From JAAETI01 sp964195945 (GTDB lineage Bacteria > Actinomycetota > Acidimicrobiia > Spongiisociales > UBA5794): DNA of 64,000 nucleotides. The notes under the pieces were generated by a model. That model searched no databases, had not been told where the DNA came from, and worked only from the letters and a program-made list of their open reading frames with translations. Made by a program: the position numbers and the translations under genes. The stretch is taken from NCBI GenBank assembly GCA_964195945.1, contig CAXMRC010000004.1, positions 20,772-84,771 of the forward strand, in the 5' to 3' direction. Shown piece after piece: positions 36,521 to 45,028 of the stretch. How positions within the stretch are numbered: the stretch's first letter is position 1; every line of letters begins with the position of its first letter.

Positions 36521-37540
36521 ATGGAAGAAGAACGTATTGGCCTTTTCATCGACTACGAGAATCTAGCCATAGGTGCCCGCGACGATCTAGGCATAGAATT
36601 CGACTTCAAGCCCATCGCTGATGCCCTCGCGGAACGGGGCAGGGTTGTGGTGCGCCGTGCCTATGCCGATTGGTCCTCCTTCCAGAAGGATCGGCAGATG
36701 CTCGCCGACAATCAGGTAGAACTGATTGAGATTCCGCAACGTCGCGGACGGGTTCGCAAGAACGCTGCTGACATCAAGATGGCAGTGGACGCCGTCGAAC
36801 TGGCGTTTGAGCGGGACTATGTGACCGCGTTTGTCATCTGCACAGGGGACTCGGATTTCACGCCTCTTGTCCAGAAGCTCCGTGAGCTCAACAAACGTGT
36901 GCTTGGCGTCGGGCTAAAGGCTTCGACCTCGGCGATGTTGCCGCCGGCATGTGACGAGTTTCTGTTTTACGAGAACCTCGGGGGAGTCGAGCTTCCACAG
37001 CAAAAGAAGAAACCCGCAACGAAGAAGCCAAAGAAACCGGACACCGTCGAAGCCCAGAAGCCGCAGGCGTCGGAGGACGTTGCCGCTCTGGTGACGACCA
37101 CTCTCGCCGGTCTGCAACGCTCCTCGGATGGCACCGTCCGCTCGTCTTCACTGAAGAGGGCGCTGCTGCGTAAAGACCCGACCTTCAGTGAGGCTGATCA
37201 CGGTTTCCGTGCGTTTGGCGAGCTACTACGTCATCTCGCCACCAATTCGATAATCGAACTCAGCGATGATGGCTCCCGGGGTGACCCTGCGGTCGACTTC
37301 CCTAAGACCGATGGTGTGAGCAAAGACTTTGATCTCCTCGTTGACGTAGTCGGCAAGGGCGGTCCGCAGCCACTCTCGGGTATGAAGGACCAGCTCCGCA
37401 AGCGTGAGGCTGACTTCAATGAGCGACGTTTGGGCTACTCGGGCTTCCTGCGGTTTGTGCAGGCGGCAAGTGCCCGCGGCGTCGTCACCCTGAAGTGGAA
37501 CGACGAATCCGGCGACTACATCGTGTCAATACCGGAGTAG
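36521..37540 (+). CDS. NYN-domain ribonuclease-like protein with two OST-HTH domains
   Basis: 339 residues from the ATG at 36521; a start 22 codons upstream reads through intergenic sequence. The NYN/LabA-like PIN domain occupies 1-155 with the acidic site Asp11 (FIDYENL), Asp84 (NAADIKMAVD) and Asp110/Asp112 (CTGDSDFTPLV), consistent with a metal-dependent RNase. A Lys/Pro linker (about 165-185) leads to two OST-HTH (LOTUS)-like units at about 188-260 and 270-338. OST-HTH domains bind RNA, notably G-rich or G4 RNA in eukaryotes. The gene is monocistronic. Confidence 0.88.
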   Translation: MEEERIGLFIDYENLAIGARDDLGIEFDFKPIADALAERGRVVVRRAYADWSSFQKDRQMLADNQVELIEIPQRRGRVRKNAADIKMAVDAVELAFERDYVTAFVICTGDSDFTPLVQKLRELNKRVLGVGLKASTSAMLPPACDEFLFYENLGGVELPQQKKKPATKKPKKPDTVEAQKPQASEDVAALVTTTLAGLQRSSDGTVRSSSLKRALLRKDPTFSEADHGFRAFGELLRHLATNSIIELSDDGSRGDPAVDFPKTDGVSKDFDLLVDVVGKGGPQPLSGMKDQLRKREADFNERRLGYSGFLRFVQAASARGVVTLKWNDESGDYIVSIPE

Positions 37541-37598
37541 GTAGTACGTACCCGTCTCGTGAGATGTCGATGCTCAGAGTCGGTTTTCGCGACCCCAG

Positions 37599-38345
37599 CT
37601 ACAGCTCCCGCTGCTCAGCCCAATACACCGCCAGCCACAACGCGGCCACGGTAGAACCCACAGTCACCACTGTCGCCGGGAGGTAGTCGGCGAGCGAACC
37701 ATCGCGAACAAGCCCGTCGGCGGCACCGACAAGATGACTGGGCAACCACTCGGCTACGACAGGAGCGGCCCCGATGATCGGCAGGGCAAGCATGATGCCA
37801 ACCGAGATCATGACGGTGAAGAGAACAGACTGTGATTTCCCGGTGACGGCGGCGACGACCGCGATGGCGAAGATCAGATACAGACACCCCAGCAGCGTTC
37901 CGAGAAGCCAGCCTCCGATTGGCAGAGAGCCCAACAGCACGACCGATTCGTACAGGGCGGCTATCGAGCCAAGAATGAACGACACAACTACCGCCGCGGT
38001 CACCACCACATAGCGGGGGACAATGATGTCTCGGACACTGGCCACCCTGGTCCGGAGGAAGATCCCCATCTGTGGTTTGGCATCAAAGGCCAGGGCGGCG
38101 GCCGCTACGCCAACTGAGACCAGGAGCCCGATCTGAGCTGCGTTGGCGACGTAACTCGTGATCCCGTCGGCGGCCACCGGCTCGGGGATCACAATCTCGA
38201 CACCGCCACCAAAGTTCTCAACGATCTGCTCCATGTAGCGAGCCGTCAGCGGACCGAGCAGCCCGAAGAACACATAGACCCCGACGATTCCGATGACACG
38301 CCTGGTTCGGACAAGCCGGATCCATTCCAGCTTCCACAGGTTCAT
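37599..38345 (-). CDS. ABC-2-type transporter permease
   Basis: 248 residues with six hydrophobic helices and the usual N-terminal WKLEWIRLVRTRRVIGIV followed by a large extracytoplasmic loop (about 25-60). Such permeases pair with one ATPase to export lipids, drugs or peptides. The ATG overlaps the stop of the ATPase gene as ATGA. The substrate is not evident. Confidence 0.88.
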   Translation of the reverse strand: MNLWKLEWIRLVRTRRVIGIVGVYVFFGLLGPLTARYMEQIVENFGGGVEIVIPEPVAADGITSYVANAAQIGLLVSVGVAAAALAFDAKPQMGIFLRTRVASVRDIIVPRYVVVTAAVVVSFILGSIAALYESVVLLGSLPIGGWLLGTLLGCLYLIFAIAVVAAVTGKSQSVLFTVMISVGIMLALPIIGAAPVVAEWLPSHLVGAADGLVRDGSLADYLPATVVTVGSTVAALWLAVYWAEQREL

Positions 38346-39214
38346 CGCACGACCTCCAGGAACACGTCCTCGAGCGACGGTGCTTCGGGAGCCATCGAGA
38401 CGACGTGGGCTCCAGCCGCCGCCAGCGCCGCCACCAGGTTCGTCTCAACAATCTCAAGACTCGCACCCGTCACCCGAATGAGTTCGGGGTCAACCACGGT
38501 CACGTCTTGAACCCAATCGAGACCTTCTAGCTGATCGATCACCGGCTGCATCGGAGGCCGGAGACGAATCACATACTTCGGCTGCGCACGGCCCACCAGA
38601 AGATTGTCAAGCGGCCCCTCGAATACCAACTCGCCATGGCGAAGGATCCCGACGGTGTCACAGACTTCCTGAACGTCCGCAAGGATGTGGCTCGAGAACA
38701 CAACAGTGGCGCCGCCACGCAGACGTGCGATGAGGTCGAGGACCTCGCGACGTCCAAGCGGATCGAGTGCCGAACACGGCTCATCGAGAAGAACAAGCTC
38801 CGGCCTTGCGACAAGAGTGGCCGCCAGGCCAAGCCTCTGCAGCATCCCCCTGGAGAAGCCACCGACGGGACGCGCGGCGTCCTCGGCGATTCCAGTCTGT
38901 TCAAGCATCTCGGAAACCCGAGCCTCGTCGTGGTTTCCGGTCGTGATGGCGAGCGAGAGATCAACTACCTCGCGTGCCGTCAGCCAGGGGTCAAATAGTG
39001 GCGTGTCGGGAAGCACGCCCATCTTGAGGCTGGCCACCTCCATCGACCCACCTGTTGCTTTGCGAAGACCAGCCAGGATTCCAAGGAGTGTGGTCTTGCC
39101 GGCACCATTGGGGCCGACAAGACCGTAGACCGATCCCTGCCTCACGTTGAAATCGACAGAGTTCAACGCAACTGTTGCACCGTATTCCTTGCTGAGACCA
39201 AGAGTCTTGATCAT
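38342..39214 (-). CDS. ABC transporter ATP-binding protein (exporter)
   Basis: 290 residues from the ATG at 39214, which overlaps the stop of the preceding small membrane-protein gene by 4 nt; the frame upstream to 39301 belongs to that gene's region. Walker A GPNGAGKTT, signature FSRGMLQR (LSGGQ-like), Walker B LVLLDEP and the H-loop SSHILADVQEV are present, and a C-terminal DUF4162-like extension (about 215-290) follows, typical of ABC-2 exporter ATPases. It pairs with the permease at 37599-38345. Confidence 0.93.
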   Translation of the reverse strand: MIKTLGLSKEYGATVALNSVDFNVRQGSVYGLVGPNGAGKTTLLGILAGLRKATGGSMEVASLKMGVLPDTPLFDPWLTAREVVDLSLAITTGNHDEARVSEMLEQTGIAEDAARPVGGFSRGMLQRLGLAATLVARPELVLLDEPCSALDPLGRREVLDLIARLRGGATVVFSSHILADVQEVCDTVGILRHGELVFEGPLDNLLVGRAQPKYVIRLRPPMQPVIDQLEGLDWVQDVTVVDPELIRVTGASLEIVETNLVAALAAAGAHVVSMAPEAPSLEDVFLEVVR

Positions 39215-39411
39215 CCGCCCGACCCGGCGTCGCGGCCCACCATCAGATAGACGATGCCACCGATCGGGATGGAAAGCACCACGATCACCGACCACAGCCA
39301 CTTCGGGAGGTAGCGGACCTCATTGCGGGAGATGTCGACCCAGCAATAGACAACGAAGGCGAGCGCTATAACGACCAGCGGCGCGATCGCCACGATATTG
39401 ATTTCCGACAC
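39211..39411 (-). CDS. PLDc_N-like small membrane protein
   Basis: 66 residues from a GTG at 39411 (AAGGGG 5 bases upstream). Two helices flank the conserved stretch WVDISRNEVRYLPKWLW, ending IPIGGIVYLMVGRDAG: the phospholipase D N-terminal membrane domain (PLDc_N), here as a stand-alone protein as is common beside ABC exporters in actinobacteria. Its stop overlaps the ATPase start by 4 nt, so it is the first gene of a three-gene export operon. Confidence 0.85.
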   Translation of the reverse strand: MSEINIVAIAPLVVIALAFVVYCWVDISRNEVRYLPKWLWSVIVVLSIPIGGIVYLMVGRDAGSGG

Positions 39412-39485
39412 GAGCACCCCTTTACCACGACCTTGTCGAATCAATACTCGCAGGATTTCGGATGGCTATCGGCAATGGCCGACGA

Positions 39486-40688
39486 CTATGCGCTGCGCAG
39501 TGCCTCTGTTGGTGACATGCGGGCGGCACGGATTGCTGGATAGAGACCGGCAATGGCGCCGATCAACAATGCGGCTGCCATTCCGCCTCCGATCGCCAGC
39601 GGTGGCACAAGCACACTCCACCCCTTGATGTTGGCGTATATCGTCGTCACCCCCCAGCCGAGGATCACACCTCCAATGCCACCGACGGCAGACAGCAACA
39701 AGGCTTCGCCGAGGAACTGCACTGCCACGTGGCGCTTGGTCGCCCCGAGCGCCCGACGCAATCCGATCTCGGACCGGCGTTCCAGCACCGAAATCACCAT
39801 CACGTTGGCGATACCGACACCACCGACCAGAAGTGCAACCGCACCCAGGCCGAGAAACAGAGCGGTGAAGGCATCGTCAGCCGCCTCCTTCGCCTCGAGA
39901 GCATCGGACGGTCGATCGACTTCAACCTCTTCAGGGTTCCGGGGATTGGCCGTAGCTGCCAACACCGTCGTCACCTCGTCTACGAAGTCCGGGTCGACAC
40001 GAACCAAGACCGAGGTAGGCACGTTATCATCGTCAAGGTAGGTAGCGGCGCTGTCGAGGCCAACAAGCGCAGCACGATCAAGATCCGGATTCAGCTCGAA
40101 CTCGTCGAGGACACCGATGACGGTGAACCACTGGTCGCCGAGCCAGACCTGCTGAGTCCCATTGACCTCAGCGATGCCGAGCCGCTCTGCGGCCACCGAG
40201 CCGAGCACTGTGGTGGGGTATGAGCCGGTGGCGGCGTCGAGGAACCGGCCGTCAGCGACGCTGCCAGCCAGGGTGTCAAGCAGATTTGTATCAACCGCTT
40301 GCACCGTAATCCCGCCAGTCTGACCACTCGGGATCAGATCCGTTCGGTACACATTGGCGCCGTCGACAGCGCTGATCGTGCTGGTAGTTTCAACAGGTCC
40401 GATGCGAGAAATCATCGAAGCGGCTTCCGCGGGAAGTTCTCCGTTGCCGATGCCGATACCGGACCCTGCCTGCACCGTCAAGAGATTGGTACCCAGCCGA
40501 TCGAGTTGTGCCAGCAGATCCGATTTCGATGACTCCGACAGACCGAGCACACCAACCATGGCGCCAATACCGATCATGATGCCCAATGCCGACAATGCAG
40601 CACGCATCTTCCTGGTGCGGAGACCGACGCTGGCGGTACGAGCGGCATCGACAGCGTGCAGCTTGCTAGGGATGAGTGGCTTTGCCAT
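39486..40688 (-). CDS. MacB-type ABC transporter permease
   Basis: 400 residues. One N-terminal helix in the MacB motif region (LRTRKMRAALSALGIMIGIGAMVGVLG), a large extracytoplasmic MacB_PCD domain (about 60-260), and three C-terminal helices with ISVLERRSEIGLRRALGATKRHV and GLYPAIRAARMSPTEALRSA, both diagnostic for FtsX/MacB permeases. Such proteins work mechanically, transmitting ATP hydrolysis to the outside rather than passing substrate through the membrane. Its ATG overlaps the ATPase stop by one base (TGATG). Last gene of the lipoprotein-adaptor-ABC operon. Confidence 0.94.
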   Translation of the reverse strand: MAKPLIPSKLHAVDAARTASVGLRTRKMRAALSALGIMIGIGAMVGVLGLSESSKSDLLAQLDRLGTNLLTVQAGSGIGIGNGELPAEAASMISRIGPVETTSTISAVDGANVYRTDLIPSGQTGGITVQAVDTNLLDTLAGSVADGRFLDAATGSYPTTVLGSVAAERLGIAEVNGTQQVWLGDQWFTVIGVLDEFELNPDLDRAALVGLDSAATYLDDDNVPTSVLVRVDPDFVDEVTTVLAATANPRNPEEVEVDRPSDALEAKEAADDAFTALFLGLGAVALLVGGVGIANVMVISVLERRSEIGLRRALGATKRHVAVQFLGEALLLSAVGGIGGVILGWGVTTIYANIKGWSVLVPPLAIGGGMAAALLIGAIAGLYPAIRAARMSPTEALRSA

Positions 40689-41416
40689 CAGCTCACCTCG
40701 CTGTCGGTTTCAATACGGCCGTCACGCAAGCTCACCGATCGCGGAAAAGCCTCGGCAATCTCACGATTGTGAGTAATCACAACGATGGTGACACCGGAGG
40801 CGCTGATCTCTTCGATCAGCTCCACAATGGCGTCGCTGTTCTTGGAATCGAGGTTGCCGGTTGGCTCATCAGCAAGAACGATGGAGGGTGAACCGACCAG
40901 GGCACGAGCCACCGCGACCCGCTGCCGTTCCCCGCCGGAGAGTTTGGTAGCCACATGGTCAAGTCGATGGCCCAGGCCGACACGCTGCAATTCCTGCAAG
41001 GCCAGATCACGTCTGTCGGCAACGCTCATCCCGGTGTAGAGCAACCCGTCTGCCACGTTATCGAGAGCGGTATAGCCGCTGAGCAAATGAAACTGTTGGA
41101 ACACGAATCCAATATGGCGTGACCTGAGGGCTGACAGTTGCTTGTCCGCAAGGGTCGAAACGGCGTGGCCGGCCACAGTTACCTCTCCCGCCGTAGGACG
41201 ATCGAGGGTGCCCATGATGTGCAACAAGGTTGACTTGCCGCTGCCGGACGGACCGACGACACCCACTAGTTCGCCTGCCTTGATCACGAGATCCACTCCA
41301 CGCAGCGCTCTGACCGGCGGTGTCGTCGGGTATTCCTTGGTGACGCCATGCAGAGAGAGGACGACGTCTTCTGGGATCTCTCCCAAGAATGAGTCCTTCG
41401 TTAGCGTTGCCGTCAC
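40688..41416 (-). CDS. MacB/LolD-type ABC ATPase
   Basis: 242 residues. Walker A GPSGSGKST, Q-loop FVFQQFHLL, signature LSGGERQR, Walker B IVLADEPTGNLDSK and H-loop VVITHN: the MacB/LolD subfamily. It energises the following permease. Its ATG overlaps the stop of the adaptor gene as ATGA. Confidence 0.95.
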   Translation of the reverse strand: MTATLTKDSFLGEIPEDVVLSLHGVTKEYPTTPPVRALRGVDLVIKAGELVGVVGPSGSGKSTLLHIMGTLDRPTAGEVTVAGHAVSTLADKQLSALRSRHIGFVFQQFHLLSGYTALDNVADGLLYTGMSVADRRDLALQELQRVGLGHRLDHVATKLSGGERQRVAVARALVGSPSIVLADEPTGNLDSKNSDAIVELIEEISASGVTIVVITHNREIAEAFPRSVSLRDGRIETDSEVS

Positions 41417-43011
41417 GGCACCACCACCAGGTCACCGGGCTGGAGCTCGGTTGAGGTCACCTCAACCATGCTGTCGGCGTAGAAGCCGGGGTCGACGGAG
41501 ATCAGCCTGGTAGCACCGTTCCCGGCATCAATCTCGACCGCATAACCGCCTTCGGCCAGCGCCACGAGCGATGCCACCGGCACCGCCACGACGTTCTGCA
41601 CAGAGTCGGCGATGACATCAATATCGACCGGAGCTTCGTCGAGGCCCACGGCCACTGTCGGATCATCGAGAGCGATCGTGACTTTGAACGTGGCATTGCC
41701 ATCCTGGCTTACGGTTGCCACCGTGGCGATATCGGTCACGGTTCCGGGCACGTCCGTACCATCGGGCAGTTCAATAACAATGGCATCACCGATAGCGATG
41801 ATGTCTTGATCGCCTGCGGGAAGGTGGAATGTCACAACTTTGTCTGCCGACGAGATAGCCAACACGGGCGAACCCGGGTTGACGGTGGACCCGGGCGCAG
41901 CAAGCTGATCGCCGATTCGCACCGGGCCAGGCTGAAAGATGATCTCACCCAGGTTGATGACTCCATCATCGTCGATGCCTGAAGCCGTCTGCCAGGCCAG
42001 GACTGCTTGCTTGGTCGCTTCATCGAATACACCGTCGATAACAAGCCCTGATTCGCCGTATCCAAGGTCCGACAGTGCGGTTTCAAGCTGCAGCACATCA
42101 GTGCCAGACATGGGTGCGCCATCGGTAACGGTTACGACAGCCCGCCCCGGTGAGAGTTGCTCACCGACGGCGGCCGTGACCTCGAGCACGTCGATGGAGC
42201 CGGGAACGAAGATGACCTCACCGAGGTTGACGATGCCATCCTCGACGGCTCCGATGTCGGCCTGCCATAGCTCGACCAAAGTCTCGGTGTAGTCGCTGAA
42301 TTCCTCGTCCACCGCGGCAAGACCGTCGGGGTCATATCCAAGAGCGACAAGTGCTTCTTCGAGTTGCAGAACGTCTGCGCCAGTCATGTTGTCGTTGCGT
42401 AGGTCGCTCATAGCGCGGTAGGCGGGCACCTCGCCGTACATCACCACAACGGGTTCGCCATCGACTCTGTAAATGACGTCACCCTGTTCAAGGGTCGTCC
42501 CTGGATCGACAATATCCGTCACGATTCCGGACCCTGATGCGGTCAGCGTCAGAGTGTCTTCGGTAACCCGCAGGTCACGATACGCAGGGCTATCGCCATA
42601 GATCAGCACGACAGGCTCATTGTTGACCGCAAAGAGGGCGGCACCCTGCTCGACAACCGAACCGGCTGCGGCCGCATCGGTGACCGTGCCTGGGATCTGC
42701 GTCTTGATGGGGTCAGCATCGATGGTGCCGATGGTCCCGTCGAAGCTGTTGACTTCCACGAGATCGGTGCGGACCGTCTCCGCGAAGTTGGGGGTTACCG
42801 GCGCGGTTGTAGCTACGTCATCGGAGCCGCCGGCCATCGCAGCCACGGTCACGGCGCCGCCAACTATTACGAGAGCTCCGACGACCCGCGGCCAGCGCAT
42901 CTTGCGCTTGACTAGGGCCGCGGTATCGCCCGTCTCTTCTTCACTTGCGATGTCGCTCATTGGTCCTTCATTGATCGGAGTCTCTCGATCGTACCGTTCA
43001 CGGAGATCCAT
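41413..43011 (-). CDS. MacA-like adaptor with two peptidoglycan-binding domains
   Basis: 532 residues from the ATG at 43011, which overlaps the stop of the lipoprotein gene by one base; an ATG at 42960 is an alternative. One membrane helix (about 42-62) is followed by a barrel/lipoyl-like adaptor. Two PG_binding_1-type units are inserted (TGADVLQLEEALVALGYDP near 215, SGTDVLQLETALSDLGYG near 310), then beta-barrel segments and a C-terminal membrane-proximal domain. In Gram-positives such adaptors link MacB-like permeases to the wall. The insertion of wall-binding domains suggests the complex is tethered to peptidoglycan instead of an outer-membrane channel. Confidence 0.85.
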   Translation of the reverse strand: MDLRERYDRETPINEGPMSDIASEEETGDTAALVKRKMRWPRVVGALVIVGGAVTVAAMAGGSDDVATTAPVTPNFAETVRTDLVEVNSFDGTIGTIDADPIKTQIPGTVTDAAAAGSVVEQGAALFAVNNEPVVLIYGDSPAYRDLRVTEDTLTLTASGSGIVTDIVDPGTTLEQGDVIYRVDGEPVVVMYGEVPAYRAMSDLRNDNMTGADVLQLEEALVALGYDPDGLAAVDEEFSDYTETLVELWQADIGAVEDGIVNLGEVIFVPGSIDVLEVTAAVGEQLSPGRAVVTVTDGAPMSGTDVLQLETALSDLGYGESGLVIDGVFDEATKQAVLAWQTASGIDDDGVINLGEIIFQPGPVRIGDQLAAPGSTVNPGSPVLAISSADKVVTFHLPAGDQDIIAIGDAIVIELPDGTDVPGTVTDIATVATVSQDGNATFKVTIALDDPTVAVGLDEAPVDIDVIADSVQNVVAVPVASLVALAEGGYAVEIDAGNGATRLISVDPGFYADSMVEVTSTELQPGDLVVVP

Positions 43012-43586
43012 CAGCCCCTACCCCCGCCCTGGCCGCCGCCGCTGAGATTCACTGAACACACCTCTTGAGCAGCCTGGAAGTCCGGATCTTCACGATCGAG
43101 GTCCCCAAAGATGGCTCGCTGGCCGCCACCGCCGGAGGTGCCAAGGTTGGAGAAATCGGGGTCGGGCATGTCGTAACCGTTCTCCCGCATACACACGGCG
43201 TAGGCGAGGAATTGGTCTTCTCGTTCGGTGGAATCTTCGCCGCTAAAGCCCAGTGTGACGCCATCAAGTGCATAGGCGCATACTTCGCGTGCTGCATCTA
43301 GAGCAGCGCGGCCATCCTCATCTAGTCCTTCGGACATCCTGCTAAGCCTGACGTTACCGTCAGCATCGACGGTCGGGTCGCTGACATCAACGCCCTCGTC
43401 GCGGATGCAAGCGGCGAAGTCCAACAGGGCCGCTTCACGGTCGACTTCTGGGACAGCCTCTAGGGAAATAACGTCAGCGTCTGCAGCACTGAGAGATGCG
43501 ACTCCGGCATCCGCCGCCTCGTCTGAGCTACATGCAGTAGCCAGCAATGCGAAGGTCGCCGCAAGCACAACCAAACCAGTCTTCAT
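43011..43586 (-). CDS. Lipoprotein of duplicated CMR-DP type, paralogue 3
   Basis: 191 residues from the ATG at 43586 (AAAGGAA upstream). Signal peptide and lipobox LLATAC (lipid Cys19). The mature part holds two copies of a unit of about 60 residues: DFAACIRDEGVDVSDPTVDA ... EVCAYALDG and YAVCMRENGYDMPDPDF ... EVCSVNLSG, so two Cys per unit, probably paired. The C-terminus is Gly-rich. It shares this plan with the two genes upstream. The stop overlaps the adaptor ATG by one base, so it is directly coupled to the MacAB-like machine. Function unknown; I recall similar CMR..G...DP lipoproteins in other actinobacteria without assigned role. Confidence 0.8.
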   Translation of the reverse strand: MKTGLVVLAATFALLATACSSDEAADAGVASLSAADADVISLEAVPEVDREAALLDFAACIRDEGVDVSDPTVDADGNVRLSRMSEGLDEDGRAALDAAREVCAYALDGVTLGFSGEDSTEREDQFLAYAVCMRENGYDMPDPDFSNLGTSGGGGQRAIFGDLDREDPDFQAAQEVCSVNLSGGGQGGGRG

Positions 43587-43677
43587 GGGAAAATTCCTTT
43601 CGGTGTTGCCCTCAGCATGACCGCCGGGCCTCGGAGAAGCCTTAGGGAACCATGAGAAGCTGGTGAGAACCTGGGAC

Positions 43678-44271
43678 TCAGCCCTGGTCGCCTCGCACCA
43701 GTCCGCCGCCGGGACCGAACCCGGCCAGAATGTCCTGGCATGCCTCCTGAGCAGTCTGGAAGTCCGGATCGTCCGGATCGATCCCACCGAAAATCCCACC
43801 GCCCGGACCGCCACCAGGCTCACCAATGCTGGAAAAGTCAGGATCAGGCATGTCGAAACCGTTGTCACGCATACAAACCGAGTACTCCAGGAACTGGTCT
43901 TCGAGCTCAGTCAGATCAGCATCACGAAATCCTCTTGTGATCCCGCCGAGGCTGTCCCCACAGACCTCAAACGCAGCTTGCATTGCATCGCGATCAAACT
44001 CGCCTTCGACACGTGCAGGCGGATCAAGCCTGACGTTGCCGTCGGCGTCCACCGTCGGGTCACCAAAATCCAGGCCCTGCTCACGCATGCAAGCGGAGAA
44101 ATCGAGAAACGCTTGTTCCTCATCCACAACGTCATCGGTGCCTGCAGCGGCATCCACATTTGCGGTGGGCGCGTCGAGGGATGCCACACCGGCATCCGTA
44201 TCGTCCGAACCACTGCAGGCGGCTGCCAGTAGCGCTACTGCGAATACCACACCCGCAAATCTCAACATCAT
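43678..44271 (-). CDS. Lipoprotein of duplicated CMR-DP type, paralogue 2
   Basis: 197 residues from the ATG at 44271 (GAAAGGC upstream; a longer frame to 44328 lacks a site). Signal peptide with lipobox LLAAAC. Two units: DFSACMREQGLDFGDPTVDA ... EVCGDSLGG and YSVCMRDNGFDMPDPDF ... EACQDILAG. The linker DADGNVRL after the first unit is identical to paralogue 3. The end is Gly/Pro-rich (FGPGGGLVRGDQG). Gap to paralogue 3 is 91 bases. Function unknown. Confidence 0.8.
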   Translation of the reverse strand: MMLRFAGVVFAVALLAAACSGSDDTDAGVASLDAPTANVDAAAGTDDVVDEEQAFLDFSACMREQGLDFGDPTVDADGNVRLDPPARVEGEFDRDAMQAAFEVCGDSLGGITRGFRDADLTELEDQFLEYSVCMRDNGFDMPDPDFSSIGEPGGGPGGGIFGGIDPDDPDFQTAQEACQDILAGFGPGGGLVRGDQG

Positions 44272-44349
44272 CGAATATGCCTTTCGGTCTTTTCCTTCGA
44301 TGATGCACTCCCAAGGTGAAAGCAACATGAGAATGCGCCACCTACAAAC

Positions 44350-44922
44350 TCAGCCGTCGGCAGGTGTACCGATGTTGAAGCCGGGAAGTACCTCTTCGCA
44401 CGCTTCAAACGCAGCTTCGAAGTCCGGATCGTTGGGATCCACCTGGTCGCCATAGAGTCCCCCGGGTTCAGCGATGGACCCAAAGTCCGGATCGGGAAGA
44501 TCGAACCCGTTGTCACGCATGCATTGCGAAAAGGCCACCAGGTCATCCTGAAACTGCGCATCCTGGAGCAACTCGAAACCGAGGCTCACGCCCTCGAGAT
44601 GGTCGGCGCACTCCTCAAAGGCGGCTCGTGCCGCGTCCTGGTCGATATCGCGTAGCGAGGCGAGCGCCGAAGGGCTGAACCCGACGTTGCCATCGGCATC
44701 GACCGTCGGATCTGCGAGATCGACGCCTTCGTCACGCATACACCGGGTAAAGGCAAGCAGCGCCTGCTCATCTGAGCTTATGGCACTAGCCGCGACAACC
44801 GTTGTGGTCATCGCCTGGTCGGACAGGCTGGCAACCCCGTCGGCGACATCATCCTCACCGCCACACGCGGTAGCAACGAGGCTGACTGCAATCAACCATG
44901 TGAATACGTGCGAGAGTTTGAT
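44350..44922 (-). CDS. Lipoprotein of duplicated CMR-DP type, paralogue 1 (apparent ATC start)
   Basis: 190 residues if read from the ATC at 44922. Signal peptide and lipobox LVATAC, then FTRCMRDEGVDLADPTVDA ... EECADHLEG and FSQCMRDNGFDLPDPDF ... EACEEVLPG. AAAGG lies 8 bases before the ATC, and the distance from it to the lipid Cys (19 residues) matches the ATG-started paralogues, so the start codon looks like ATC. No ATG, GTG or TTG gives a usable signal peptide closer than the ATG at 45030, which would add 36 residues overlapping the divergent kinase start. First gene of the six-gene operon. Function unknown. Confidence 0.75.
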   Translation of the reverse strand: MKLSHVFTWLIAVSLVATACGGEDDVADGVASLSDQAMTTTVVAASAISSDEQALLAFTRCMRDEGVDLADPTVDADGNVGFSPSALASLRDIDQDAARAAFEECADHLEGVSLGFELLQDAQFQDDLVAFSQCMRDNGFDLPDPDFGSIAEPGGLYGDQVDPNDPDFEAAFEACEEVLPGFNIGTPADG

Positions 44923-45028
44923 TGTCTGACCCTTTCGTCGCTCCGCACAATACGGCAGCGTTAGAACAACCAGAACGCGTCGATCGACCTCAGATGTACC
45001 GACATGTCTGACGCTGTAATCTCGTCGC

